DNA of 23,166 nt, taken from NCBI GenBank assembly GCA_003427395.1, contig BFEA01000027.1:4636696-4659861 (forward strand). The letters are read 5' to 3'. This document shows positions 1 through 8,977 of this stretch, piece after piece. The translations under genes were made by a program, and so were the position numbers. Numbering within the stretch: the stretch's first letter is position 1; each line of letters opens with the position of its first letter. The notes under the pieces are model-generated. The model was given only the letters and a program-made list of their open reading frames with translations. It made no database searches and was not told the DNA's origin. The DNA comes from Chara braunii (lineage: Eukaryota; Streptophyta; Charophyceae; Charales; Characeae).

Positions 1-34
<34 letters not shown>

Positions 35-56
35 CACACACACACACACACACACC
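1..56. repeat. Compound microsatellite (TC)n-(CA)n
   Basis: Uninterrupted TC dinucleotides run from the window edge to about base 32 and switch directly to CA dinucleotides up to about base 55. The repeat continues off the left edge, so its true length is unknown. Confidence 0.98.
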
Positions 57-450
57 CATTCGTGCGCACTCGCGAGCGTCCCCCTTTTGTCTAGTACTCT
101 CTTCCTCACGCACACACAAATCTCACCCACACACAAGCGCGCGTATTAAGTAATTCATTCCGGACTCACTGATGGAAGAAACATCTAGATAGGCAGTAGG
201 TGAACCGGTCAGGACAGCCAGATGTGCCTTATACGTCAACAATCAGAACTTCTGCAAATGACGTGGCATGATAATACGGTACGTCGGACGGACAGGTGGC
301 GACACGATCGAGAGGGCGCTGGAAACACGTCATCCATTTCTGCAAGCACTTCCGCCACGTGCCTAGTCAAACCAGATTCGCGGATTACCCAACCCACTTC
401 CATCCGATCTTTCCATAAAACCTTCCACATCATCCATCCCGACCAAAAAG

Positions 451-451
<1 letters not shown>
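57..451. other. Stretch without recognisable gene
   Basis: This is mixed-composition sequence with short CA-rich bits near 110-140. Open frames here either run into the neighbouring CT microsatellite or lack recognisable domains. I see no gene. Confidence 0.6.

Positions 452-536
<85 letters not shown>
452..536. repeat. (CT)n microsatellite
   Basis: Pure CT dinucleotide tract of about 85 bp. Its translations as Leu-Ser or Arg-Glu repeats create spurious open frames on both strands. Confidence 0.99.
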
Positions 537-539
<3 letters not shown>

Positions 540-564
540 CGGCGTTATACCACCCCCTAAACGT

Positions 565-690
565 CATGATCATCGTCATCGTCGTCGTCATCATTATCAT
601 CGTTCTTCTCACGATCAAATCATGCCCATGATCAAATCGTCATCGTCGTCGTCATTCTCATTATCAAATCATGCCCATGATCAAAAGCCC
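565..690. repeat. Imperfect ATC/GTC trinucleotide tract with 24-bp duplication
   Basis: Interspersed ATC and GTC triplets surround two nearly identical copies of a 24-bp segment beginning ATCAAATCATGCCCATGATC, at 613-636 and 662-685. The copies are 49 bp apart. The segment contains the palindrome CATGCCCATG. It looks like a decayed minisatellite. Confidence 0.85.
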
Positions 691-750
691 CGCATCGATA
701 AAAAAAAAAGTTCTTCAATTTCAATGGGACTACGTTTGTTCTTCGGCCGG

Positions 751-955
751 CCAAAACGCGTTTTGCACGTCAGAACACGATGACAGCAACGATTACTGTC
801 CCTCCAGTTAAAACGCGATGACAACAACGATTATTGTCCGTCCAGTCAAGACACGTTTTACACGTAGTTAAGGCACGCCGTGCAAGGGACATAAGGTGTC
901 TCAAGAAGAGTTCTGCACGCAGAAAAGCCACGACGGGCAAGGGACAGAAGATGTG
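751..955. repeat. Nested short duplications (37-38 bp and about 30 bp units)
   Basis: Two adjacent copies of a unit containing CGATGACARCAACGATTA lie at 774-810 and 811-848. They are flanked by related blocks carrying RCGTTTTRCACGT (about 756-770 and 852-866). A further pair sharing GGCAAGGGACA-like sequence lies at 870-899 and 923-953. The nesting suggests successive local duplications. No coding potential is recognisable. Confidence 0.8.
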
Positions 956-1036
956 CATACCGGATTAACATACGTATTCCATACGTTTTTCCATGCCTCT
1001 CGTAGAGAGAAGGATTAAAAAGGAAGACCGGCAACT

Positions 1037-1124
1037 AGCTACGATATCTCCTGGGGAGATGATTACATAGTAATAAGCCGCATAGTAGTAAGCTGCATAA
1101 GCTATGATATCTCCTGGAGAGGAG
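1037..1124. repeat. Diverged direct repeat, about 63-bp spacing
   Basis: AGCTAYGATATCTCCTGG occurs at 1037-1054 and 1100-1117, each followed by a GAG-rich end. The sequence between contains two CATAGTARTAAGC copies, so the duplicated unit is about 63 bp. Confidence 0.8.
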
Positions 1125-1185
1125 AACATTTTTACGACTCCTCTAGATAGACAATATGATGGCTGGCACCCAAGAAGACTTCAGG

Positions 1186-1209
1186 GTAGGTAGGTGGGTA
1201 GGTAGGTAA
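1186..1209. repeat. (GGTA)n microsatellite
   Basis: About six GGTA tetranucleotides with one GGTG variant. Confidence 0.9.
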
Positions 1210-1900
1210 TGTGTTTAGTACGAGCAGAGCAGAGAAAGAATCATGTACGCGTAAATGACCGCGCACGGCGTAGCGCTTTCAGAAGGAAGACATGGCTCTG
1301 AGATCAAGCCACGTATGGGGGAGAGGTAAGTAATGGGCTAGCGGGAGGACCGTCAATCAAGGGTTCGCACGGGCAATTGGTTAATGTACGGGCCAAGAAA
1401 AAGAAAAAGTGCCCGATCGTACGGCTAAATCGTGACAAGTATTGATTGATGGGACGAATAGCTGTTCAACATCTGTCTCCAATATCACCCCCCCTCTATT
1501 GCAATAACCACCCCTTAGCCAGATTTCACATCTGTTCGTCATCAGAGGCAGTGGTACTCCCTTCATGATGGAGAGGGAGGCGCCGCCGCCTTACTACACT
1601 CCTATCAAAGAGGAGGCTTTTTCAAGGATGCCCTTTACATGCGCGAACTATTTCACTACTCCCGCCGAAGTGTTCATGTGTACAACAAACGCACAGCACA
1701 TGCCAAGCTACTCTCAAACACTTGTAAGACCACCGGAGATTGGGCCCAATCTCCGTGGGCGCAAAGGGTGAAGAATATCCCACTCTGGACGATCGATAAA
1801 CGAAAAAAAAAAGCGGACCGAAATCTAATGAGAAAAAACAGTCATCATCAAGGACAAACAAATTACAGTAATCAGCGTATGCCCACTCTGTTACGGCGAA
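1210..1900. other. Stretch without recognisable gene
   Basis: Several 60-150 codon open frames overlap on opposite strands here. None has a recognisable domain, a consistent codon pattern or a supported splice structure. I see nothing else. Confidence 0.55.
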
Positions 1901-1914
1901 AGAACAGAAGAACA

Positions 1915-2085
1915 GAGGGGAATAGACCCTTTGACACATATAGAGGGAGAGAAAGGGGAGATAGGGAGAGAGAGGGGAGGAGAGAAAAGACGAACGGAAA
2001 GAAGGGAGAGGAAGGAGGGCCCCGGGGGAGGCGGGGAGGGGAAGGGGAGAAGAGGGAGAGAGAGAGAGAGAGGCAAAACGGAGAG
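1915..2085. repeat. Purine-rich (G/A) tract with (GA)n core
   Basis: The plus strand is almost entirely purine, with a pure GA run near 2056-2073 and a G-rich block (2010-2060) of several runs of three or more G. The matching minus-strand frames (Pro/Ser/Leu-rich) are composition artefacts. Confidence 0.9.
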
Positions 2086-2129
2086 GTGGTCAAGCATCGC
2101 GGGGATAGATGAAGACAGGGAGGCCATAA

Positions 2130-2512
2130 GGCAGGGCTTCGAGGCAACGGTCCGTCAGTGCACAATGTAAGGGAATGAGCTCAAGACTTCAGATTGAACA
2201 GAAAAACGATGCCTTTATCGCGCTTGGCGACCTTTACAATTCAGCGGGTACGGCACTCACGTCGTGATTCAACACGATTTGCACTCTGTACTTAGTGACC
2301 ATGAGTTCTCTGCACGACATGAACTCTTGATGCGATCTGCCATGTCATCTAGTTCCAGCGCGATGAGAACTCTTGATGTAAGATGACAGAGTTGACAGTC
2401 CCCTGATTAAAGGGAGCGGAGCAGGGCTGGAATAGGAAAGGCTATTTTTTCGGCTCCACAGGCCTGACAGATGGCAGGACAGGGACTGAGAACTGGAGAC
2501 GGGAAGGAGGAC
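2130..2512. other. Stretch without recognisable gene
   Basis: Only a small direct repeat is visible: GAACTCTTGATG at 2321-2332 and 2367-2378. No gene is seen. Confidence 0.55.
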
Positions 2513-2516
2513 GGAC

Positions 2517-2571
2517 GGAAAGGAAAGGAAAGGAAAGGAAAGGAAAGGAAAGGAAAGGAAAGGAAAGGAAA
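2517..2571. repeat. (GGAAA)11 microsatellite
   Basis: Eleven uninterrupted GGAAA pentamers make a purine mirror repeat. Confidence 0.99.
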
Positions 2572-2850
2572 GAGAAGAGAGGAGAGGAGGACAGGACAGA
2601 CGGGACAAGAAGGGGGAAGAGAGGAAAGAAAAGAAAAGAACTGAAAAGTGAAGGAAAGGAGAGTTGAGGAAAGAGAAGGAAAAGGAACGCGGGGGAAGGG
2701 GAGGGATGAGAAGGGGGGAGGGGGGGAGGGAGGGAGGGACGGAGGGAGGGAGGGAGGGAGGGAGGAGGTAGAGGAAGAGAGGGGAGGAAAAGGGGGGGAC
2801 GGGAATAAAAGGGAAAGGGAATGGGAAGGAGAGGCGAGGAAGAGGATGAC
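2572..2850. repeat. Long polypurine tract with (GGGA)n core
   Basis: About 280 bp of nearly pure purine on the plus strand. From 2711 to 2767 it consists of G-runs of three to seven separated by single A or C, which meets the usual G-quadruplex pattern many times over. Together with the GGAAA tract it gives more than 330 bp of strand asymmetry. It encodes nothing. Confidence 0.95.
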
Positions 2851-2855
2851 CTGCT

Positions 2856-3571
2856 TGTGTCTACATTGGTCACCGCTTGATCATCAATCGATGCCCGAAC
2901 AACGTCAGGCCTCTTCCTGCCTTTCCTAACCTTCTGCCGCACGATCGCGGCCATGGAAAACACAGGACTGGACGCCACGAGCCCGGTCGCAGGCGCGTAT
3001 TGTCGATTCATTTCGACGACCGGTCGCCCAGACTCTTCAAATCACATCACATGATATGCCACACACACCGGTCGCCCACACAGAGCTGCGGTCGCCGCTA
3101 CCGTCGTCCGCTGTACCCGCCGTCACCGCGCAGAATACCGATCTGTTCCCTCGCACAAGTCTCAAGCACCTTCTCGGTGCCAAGGCGGCCAAGAAAGATA
3201 CCGATCTTCCAACACGTCCCCGCGGCCGCCTGCGCCAGTCTACTGCGCCTGCCGCTCACGATCTCAATACGCTGCGTCGCACACGGCGCCCAAGTCACTG
3301 ATTCGATGCCGCAACTGCTGCCGCTCACTATACCAACCCTCCTTGGCGCTGGGCTTTCCGCCGAGAGAAATGCAATCATCTTCCCAATATCCCCCGTTCA
3401 CCCTGTTTCAACGAGAAGAAGCAGATTATCGATGGAAAACAAACAGACACGTGCAGCTTCACCGGTGCCTAAATTTTGCGTCGACCGACCACTTCACCAC
3501 CCCTCCATGTCCATTCCGGGAGCGATATCTTCTGGCACTAGCAATTTTCACAGGGCGCACACTCCTCTCTC

Positions 3572-3574
<3 letters not shown>
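2856..3574. other. Stretch without recognisable gene
   Basis: GC-balanced sequence rich in CG dinucleotides. Overlapping open frames exist on both strands, but the longest ones end inside the following microsatellite and no domain is recognisable. Confidence 0.55.
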
Positions 3575-3643
<69 letters not shown>

Positions 3644-3644
3644 N

Positions 3645-3724
<80 letters not shown>

Positions 3725-3739
3725 TGTGTGTGTGTGTGT
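3575..3739. repeat. Compound microsatellite (TC)n-(TG)n with one N
   Basis: A TC tract of about 113 bp passes directly into a TG tract of about 52 bp with one TC interruption. A single N lies at 3644 inside the TC tract, so the assembled length is unreliable. Confidence 0.98.
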
Positions 3740-4436
3740 ATAAATGTTTATGTCTGCGTATGTCTACGTACAGCCTCACTTCACCTTGCGAGCGCAGTGC
3801 CCGCCGCAGTCAAAAAGATCCGTCGATTTCCCTCCCAGCAAAGTTCTCGTGCCACCGAATGGAAGATGAGTATGACCACCACGAGTTGTGTTAGGGACGT
3901 GGTGTCCAGCAAAGAGATGAACCCTATTAAGAAGGCAAGCGGTCTATTTTGTACAGTTCAAGTATTTTGACCGAGCATAGCCAACAAGGCGATGTCAACG
4001 AGAGAAATCGACGGTGACCAAAATGCTCTAATCGGAAGAGGATACCTCCTCCACTGCGCCTACCCCGTAGACAACTCCATATCTCGGGAACGCAGTAAGG
4101 AGAACGGAGGCAAATACGATGTCTACATCAGTCTCTTTCCCTCCCGCGCACGAATCCAATCAACACAGGGTACACAAGAGAGAGATAGAGACAGAGAGAG
4201 AGGGGGGGGAGAGAGAGCCAGGGGAGCGACGGCGCGACCGAGACGACCGCGGACCAAGGACCAGAAGAACCAATTGACGAAATTGAGAACGGGAGCCCGT
4301 CAGACCAGGATGCTGGAGGGCGCGCGCGCACATACCGCGCCGCCCCCCACGTTCACCATCCTCATCGTCCCCATCCTGTTCACTGTCGACTTGGCGGGAC
4401 AGCGACTGGCAACAATTCCCACCCCCTCCTCTCCCC
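3740..4436. other. Stretch without recognisable gene
   Basis: Contains a short GA-rich patch at about 4176-4215 and otherwise unremarkable sequence. The open frame starting at 3992 runs into the CCT/ACT tract and has no recognisable domain. Confidence 0.5.
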
Positions 4437-4437
4437 A

Positions 4438-4515
4438 ACCTCTTCCTCCTCCTCCCCCTCCTCCTCCTCCTACTCCTACTCCTACTCCTACTCCCGCCCC
4501 TCTTCCTCCTCCACT
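4438..4515. repeat. (CCT)n/(ACT)n trinucleotide tract
   Basis: A CCT-rich run is followed by five TACTCC-type hexamers and a return to CCT. It is all pyrimidine except for the A in ACT. It translates to Pro/Thr or Gly repeats, which is an artefact. Confidence 0.95.
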
Positions 4516-4519
4516 ACCC

Positions 4520-4860
4520 GGCTCGTCAGCGTCTGGAATGAAGCGCCCTTGAAGAACACCCATCGCACGTACCTGGGCCTACCGGTACGCCATCGTCGGT
4601 TCGGGCAAGCCGACCGCGTGTGGACCACGCTTGTCACCCCACAACCGCAGTTCTGCGCCAGGAAGGGCTCCCGACCCAGAATCCGAAACGGAGAGCATAC
4701 GCTCGTCGCCGTTCGTAGTTCTCCCGCCTCGGGCAGGCCTGACGGAATATTCACATTCACACAACAGATGTCTGGGGCTAGAATCACGTCCAAGAGCGTG
4801 ATTCCACATGCGGAAAAAGGCCCGCGGGACCGATTACAATCGCAAGCGGGAAACCGAAAA
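4520..4860. other. Stretch without recognisable gene
   Basis: No domain or RNA is recognised here. The open frames that span it on both strands also cover the adjacent U6-derived fragment and are therefore unlikely to be genes. Confidence 0.5.
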
Positions 4861-4937
4861 GTGGGCCTTCGTCCTCTGGGATACAGAAGATTAGCATGGC
4901 CCCTGCACTAAAAACGAAAACAAAAAGGTGGGCCTTC
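4861..4937 (+). mobile_element. Candidate U6-containing retroposed insert with flanking direct repeats
   Basis: Ten-base direct repeats GTGGGCCTTC bound about 57 bp made of a short lead, the U6 core and an A-rich tail of the form TAAAAACGAAAACAAAAAG. That is the layout of a LINE-mobilised small RNA copy. A complication is that a similar string, AAACGAAAACAAAG followed by TGTGGACTTTCC, recurs near 5235-5260. The direct repeats may therefore belong to an older local repeat and not be a target-site duplication. Confidence 0.5.
4880..4908 (+). pseudogene. U6: U6 snRNA-derived fragment
   Basis: GATACAGA (4880-4887) followed by AGATTAGCATGGCCCCTGC (4888-4906) matches the most conserved internal part of the spliceosomal U6 snRNA, from the ACAGAGA box through the segment that pairs with U4. 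Relative to canonical U6, two bases (GA) are lost inside the ACAGAGA box and the base after CCCCTGC is A, not G. Flanking U6 sequence is absent: the 5' stem, the rest of the RNA after the GC-rich segment, and the U-rich end. It is therefore a truncated copy, not a gene. It is followed by an A-rich tail (4909-4926), and GTGGGCCTTC lies on both sides (4861-4870 and 4928-4937), as expected for a retro-inserted fragment. The U6 identity is seen directly; the retroposition mechanism is inference. Confidence 0.82.
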
Positions 4938-5747
4938 CCGCCACCCTCGTCCCAAACGGCCGCGGCTAGCCCACCCTGCCACGGGCATACGATTACTGGA
5001 TTTGAATTCGTAGACTGGTCCTTGCACGGACAATGAAAAAGGCCTGAAAGGCCGTCCTGTCCAGATTTTTTTATTTTTATTTTTTGATCCACAGAGTTCG
5101 ACACCCCTGCACACCAACGATCTGGACGATCAGCAGGTCTGGGTCTGTCCAGCGTTCCGCCACCTGGCAGAAGTGAGCAAACACGCCAGGCATCCGCTTG
5201 GTGCCTGACCGGAGAAGATCGAATTTGAAGGGAAAAAACGAAAACAAAGTGTGGACTTTCCTCACGACCACGTACATCCCGAGAACGGTGAGGGCAATGC
5301 GAGCTTAGCACCACCACCGCTACCAGCTCGGACATAGCGTCGAAGCAGACGTGCCATAATTCTACGCCAGAAGGCAAGCTCTACCCTGCCATATACGACC
5401 AGTGATGTAGGACGAGCGGTTGCGGGACCACTGAGTTTGAGGAATGCCCCTTTTGGCAAGTGGACATTCAAGGGACAGGTGTGTTGTTAGCTTCCAAGGC
5501 TTCACGGTTAGGTGGATTCTCATGAACTTTAGCCGTGGTGCAGATAGGGTTCTCACCCTGACAACATGCGCTGGAACCCTTTTCTTTGTTTTGTTTTTGT
5601 CTGATGTCCTGAAACGTGCGGGCTATTCATCCTCAAGGGCATGATACACTGCCCTTTGTGACAGTAGATTTGACAGATCAACGGTCCAAAAAAACCAATC
5701 CCTGCAGATGGAACCGTGCCCCGCGTCTCCTGGGTAGTCAATGAGTT
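4938..5747. other. Stretch without recognisable gene
   Basis: Contains a short perfect hairpin (GGCCT-GAA-AGGCC near 5042-5054), a T-rich run at 5066-5086 and the A-rich string near 5235. A long minus-strand open frame (4784-5377) crosses the U6 fragment and is not credible. No gene is seen. Confidence 0.5.
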
Positions 5748-5958
5748 CAGCCAACCTATGGAGGATATTGGTGAAGTGAAGAAGCAACTCAGCTACCCTG
5801 TCGCTTTTGGCCGGGGCGGAAAAGAACTAATAGACACGTAGGGCGCGGTAGCGCAGCCAACCTATGGACGACATTGGTGAAGTGAAAAAGCTACCCTGTC
5901 GCTTTTGGCCGGGGCGGAAAAGAACTAATAGATGCATAGGGCGCGGTAGCGCAGCCAA
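5748..5958. repeat. Tandem duplication, 106-bp and 98-bp units
   Basis: Unit 1 (5748-5853) and unit 2 (5854-5951) both begin CAGCCAACCTATGGA and end GGGCGCGGTAGCG. A third copy starts (CAGCCAA, 5952-5958) and then diverges into a G-run. The units differ by a few substitutions and an 8-bp indel. The length difference is not a multiple of three, which argues against a duplicated coding segment. Confidence 0.95.
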
Positions 5959-6714
5959 GGGGGGGGAGGGATGCCCGCATGGGCAGAGGGCAGTTGTATT
6001 TAGCACGAAGCCGGAGTCGGGCGGTATCAAAAATACCGTTCTTCCGGGGTCAGTTTTCAGTCTTTTGGGCAGAATGCACGCAATGTCTCAGATGCGTTAT
6101 AGGGGATAGACCCATAACTTGTTTTCATCAGTCGTGTGTTTCGTCAAAATACATTTTAATGCGTGCTTGGCAGCAAAAAATTGCTTGAAAGAAATTTATT
6201 CCAGAACAGGAAACATGATGTCAGGACCGCTGGTACAAACCGGAGATCTTGTGTCCTTGACTTGCAGTTTCCTTCCCCCAAGCTATCTTTTTGATCGGTC
6301 TCAGACCTGACAAAGATCGGAACTATTTATCGATCGTTTGGAAAACCAGATATGATAGTACATCGCTCCTGTCATATTCCACGGTAATCCTGTTTTCGTA
6401 AGGAGACAAAAGAGCTGATGCAGCTTCACGGCGAAGCATAATTGAGGAAGTTGTATTTTCAAAGAAAGGTGGAGATTGGTATGGTAATAGTTGTCTGGTT
6501 GTAAAATTGGAGATGCATTAATGTATTGTATATCTTGAATAAAAGTGACGAAAGGAATCAGGCGTGAAATAGAGGTTGAGCATGAACAAAATTGATGTCG
6601 GAAATCATGCAGATAACTGATGGGCGGCGAGATCGTTAGAATGTTAATGCAAAACGTAGCGCACCAAACCCGGTTTTGAGCAGCCGCTGATTCTTAACAA
6701 TAGACATAGTTGGG
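5959..6714. other. Stretch without recognisable gene
   Basis: Increasingly AT-rich sequence. Short open frames only, with no recognised protein or RNA. Confidence 0.5.
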
Positions 6715-6860
6715 TAAATAGAGGATGAAAGCAAGGAAAAAGACCGACAAAGGAAGGGAAGAAAGAGAGAAGACGGCAGAAAGAAGGAAAAGCAGAGGAC
6801 AAGAAACGCAAGAGCAAGCATGACGGAGAAAAAAAGGATGAACGAAGATGTGGAACACAA
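6715..6860. repeat. Purine-rich tract
   Basis: About 145 bp of G/A-dominated plus strand without a fixed unit. The minus-strand frames that look like hydrophobic proteins here are the complement of this tract and are not taken as genes. Confidence 0.75.
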
Positions 6861-6977
6861 AAAGATGAAAAAGACATCAGTGTAGTTGTCGAAGCGGCAA
6901 TGCAAATTTTTCTTTCATTATGGTTGGCGCCACCAGTCACTTTGGTCCGGTGGCACCGGGCTCTGAAGAATACGGTA

Positions 6978-7101
6978 TTCGCAGCCCTAAGGTTGCGATA
7001 TAGTTCGCATCCCTAAGGTTGCACTATAGTTTGCAGCCCTAACGGTTGCAGTATGGTGCGATCCGTCATCAGTGTTCACAACCCTAAGGGTTGTTGTATG
7101 G
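6978..7101. repeat. Palindromic 26-27 bp minisatellite
   Basis: Three adjacent units lie at 6978-7003, 7004-7029 and 7030-7056, and a fourth at 7075-7101. Each is centred on an inverted repeat of the form GCARCC-CTAA-GGTTGC and ends in TATAG or TATGG. Units three and four share a further TGCGRTCCG after the unit. A related copy lies at 9092-9117, across the adapter junction. Confidence 0.92.
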
Positions 7102-7390
7102 TGCGGTCCGGCGTATGTGTCAAGGAGCCCGAATTTTGGCGGTGGACGACCACTGCAAAATAGGGCATGAAGGGGTCGAAAATCCCGGTACGACCGGTCC
7201 TTCTAGTGCTTGCGGACGACCAACAGGCCCTAGGGAGGCCCTACCGGTAGGTAAGCATTTCAAGGGACTGGTCTCATGTACGCACTCCTAGTGGCACTCG
7301 GAGGGACAGTCCCACAATTTGCAAGAGGTAACTTTGGCATTTTTTTGTGTTCATAAGAATTTAAAGAACGATCTGAAAAATTGAAAATCC
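7102..7390. other. Stretch without recognisable gene
   Basis: Contains the 12-bp perfect palindrome CCTACCGGTAGG (7240-7251). No domain is recognised in the short open frames. Confidence 0.5.
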
Positions 7391-7757
7391 GTAGATTAGG
7401 GGCCTCGCCACACCAACTCTCAAATTCCGCCTATCGAAGAAAACTCTGGAGCTGCCATAAAGTTTATGAGAGCACTCCCAAATTCTTCTCTTGCAGGCAG
7501 GCACATTCGAGAGACCTCTGGGAGGCGGTCGAATTCCCTCTAAATTCCAAGAGCATGGCACGGTAGACAAGGCCTCTAATTGTCATAATATTGGTGCGAA
7601 GCGACTCACTAGACACCGAATTTGAGAAATGGTCATTTGGGGGTGTTGTGTCGCCATGAGTACTCCTGATGCCCCTTTCTTGATCCCTAGAGCTTGAGAG
7701 TACTCCTTAAAAATATTCCGGATTCGGGAGTGGTGTGGCAAGGCCCTGGATCGTTAT
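7391..7757. repeat. Inverted-repeat patch, possible MITE or fold-back relic
   Basis: The reverse complement of 7391-7430 aligns with 7717-7754, sharing GGTGTGGC followed by AGGCC and a decayed end. That gives diverged inverted ends about 365 bp apart. A third related piece in the same orientation as the right copy lies around 7541-7587 (CAAGGCCTCTAATTG). Target-site duplications are not evident. A small non-autonomous DNA element is one reading; a decayed rearrangement is another. Confidence 0.5.
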
Positions 7758-8046
7758 TTTTTTATTAAAAATAAAATAAAAAAATCACCATAAAATAATC
7801 ATAATGCCGATTCGGTGCATTTTTTATTTTTGTCCCTCAACCATGTGTGATTCAACACAAAAAGTACTCCAACTTCAGTGATTTTTTATGTTAAGAGGAA
7901 TGCGAGAAAAAATCTAAAAATTTGAGTACTCATAAATTTTATTGTGATATGTTAAGAAAAAAAATAAATTAATTAAAACAAATCATCTTAACCTCAAAAT
8001 AGATGGTGGCGGCAATGTGACCCATTTTTTATTTTTGTCATTCAAC
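7758..8046. repeat. AT-rich stretch with 28-bp direct repeat
   Basis: A-run and T-run rich DNA. CATTTTTTATTTTTGTC followed by a CTCAACC or ATTCAACC end occurs at about 7818-7842 and 8023-8047. The second copy is cut by the CT microsatellite. No gene is seen. Confidence 0.75.
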
Positions 8047-8059
8047 CTCTCTCTCTCTC

Positions 8060-8090
<31 letters not shown>
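8047..8090. repeat. (CT)n-(GTCT)n microsatellite next to an N
   Basis: A short CT run passes into GTCT tetranucleotides and ends at a single N at 8091. Confidence 0.95.
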
Positions 8091-8091
8091 N

Positions 8092-8163
8092 CTCTAAGCC
8101 GAACGGATTGAATCATGATGATGGGGACTCTAAGCCGAACGGATTGAATCATGATGATGGGGA
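8092..8163. repeat. Exact 36-bp tandem duplication
   Basis: 8092-8127 and 8128-8163 are identical 36-bp units beginning CTCTAAGCCGAACGGATTG. The first unit starts immediately after the N at 8091. Perfect identity at a gap edge makes an assembly artefact as likely as a real duplication. Confidence 0.97.
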
Positions 8164-8173
8164 TCGCCATCTT

Positions 8174-8245
8174 TGTGTGTGGTGTGCGTGCGTGCCTTTT
8201 TTTTGTGTGTGTGTGTGTGCGCGTGTGTGCGTGTGTGTGTGAGTG
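8174..8245. repeat. Interrupted (TG)n microsatellite
   Basis: TG dinucleotides with CG variants and an internal T-run, clearest from 8204 to 8240. Confidence 0.92.
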
Positions 8246-8367
8246 GCTCTTTCTGTCCCTGTCTTTGCCTGTATGCTCGCTGCAGACTCGCTTTGACCAT
8301 CTGCAGGACGATCGGTCTGAGAAATTGGCCACAAAAGAACTGAACTGTCCTTTCGCGTACTTGGCCA

Positions 8368-8370
<3 letters not shown>

Positions 8371-8437
<67 letters not shown>
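8371..8437. repeat. (CT)n microsatellite
   Basis: Pure CT tract of about 66 bp. Confidence 0.99.
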
Positions 8438-8442
<5 letters not shown>

Positions 8443-8944
8443 CAAAAGCAGCAGCAATTTAGCGTAACTCCATCAGGACGGTCGGGATGAACTATCGTTG
8501 AGTGATATCGAGCTGAACCCTGGATACAAATGATAACTTCCCACGACTTCGCGTTTGCACGATCTATCTGAACTCTGCGTGAATCTGACTCTGATGTCAT
8601 TTTGCTTTCGACAGCGATCGGCGTATTTATTTTTCCCCCTCTTGATCGTTGCATCGACTACAACTTGCCCTTGCACATCGGAGGTCGAACATATTGATCG
8701 TAGTGACCGGGCCACTACTGGAGCGGAAATGAACCGCCAGTACCTCCCCTTCGGCGGAAGCCGCGGCCACATGCGAGCCGCCACTACTGGAGCGCCCACA
8801 TTCATCCTCCGGAAGTCGAAACGCTTCCACTCTATATTTTCCTGCGCCCGATCTATACTCGGGAAAGGTGCTGGTGGCTTAACTCGGGCGGCTGATGTCG
8901 AAATAGTGTGCCAGTATTGGAAGTCATTTGATTCATACTGAGGG
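8438..8944. other. Unassigned sequence left of adapter
   Basis: Open frames of about 128 codons (plus, 8555-8941) and 162 codons (minus, 8473-8961) overlap. The minus frame takes its first residues, MCIRDS, from adapter sequence, so its start is artificial. A 15-bp direct repeat GCCACTACTGGAGCG lies at 8711-8725 and 8780-8794. No domain is recognised. Confidence 0.5.
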
Positions 8945-8977
8945 CTGTCTCTTATACACATCTAGATGTGTATAAGA

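Noticed and set aside
236-560. Open frames rich in Leu-Ser or Arg-Glu repeats at this and other microsatellites (also 3343-3970, 8130-8654)
   Set aside because: They are translations of CT/GA dinucleotide tracts with no domain outside the repeat.
4784-5377. 197-codon minus-strand open frame
   Set aside because: It runs antisense through the U6-derived fragment and through A/T-rich tails, and has no recognisable domain.
8473-8961. 162-codon minus-strand open frame starting MCIRDS
   Set aside because: The start and first residues come from the adapter, and the rest has no recognised domain.
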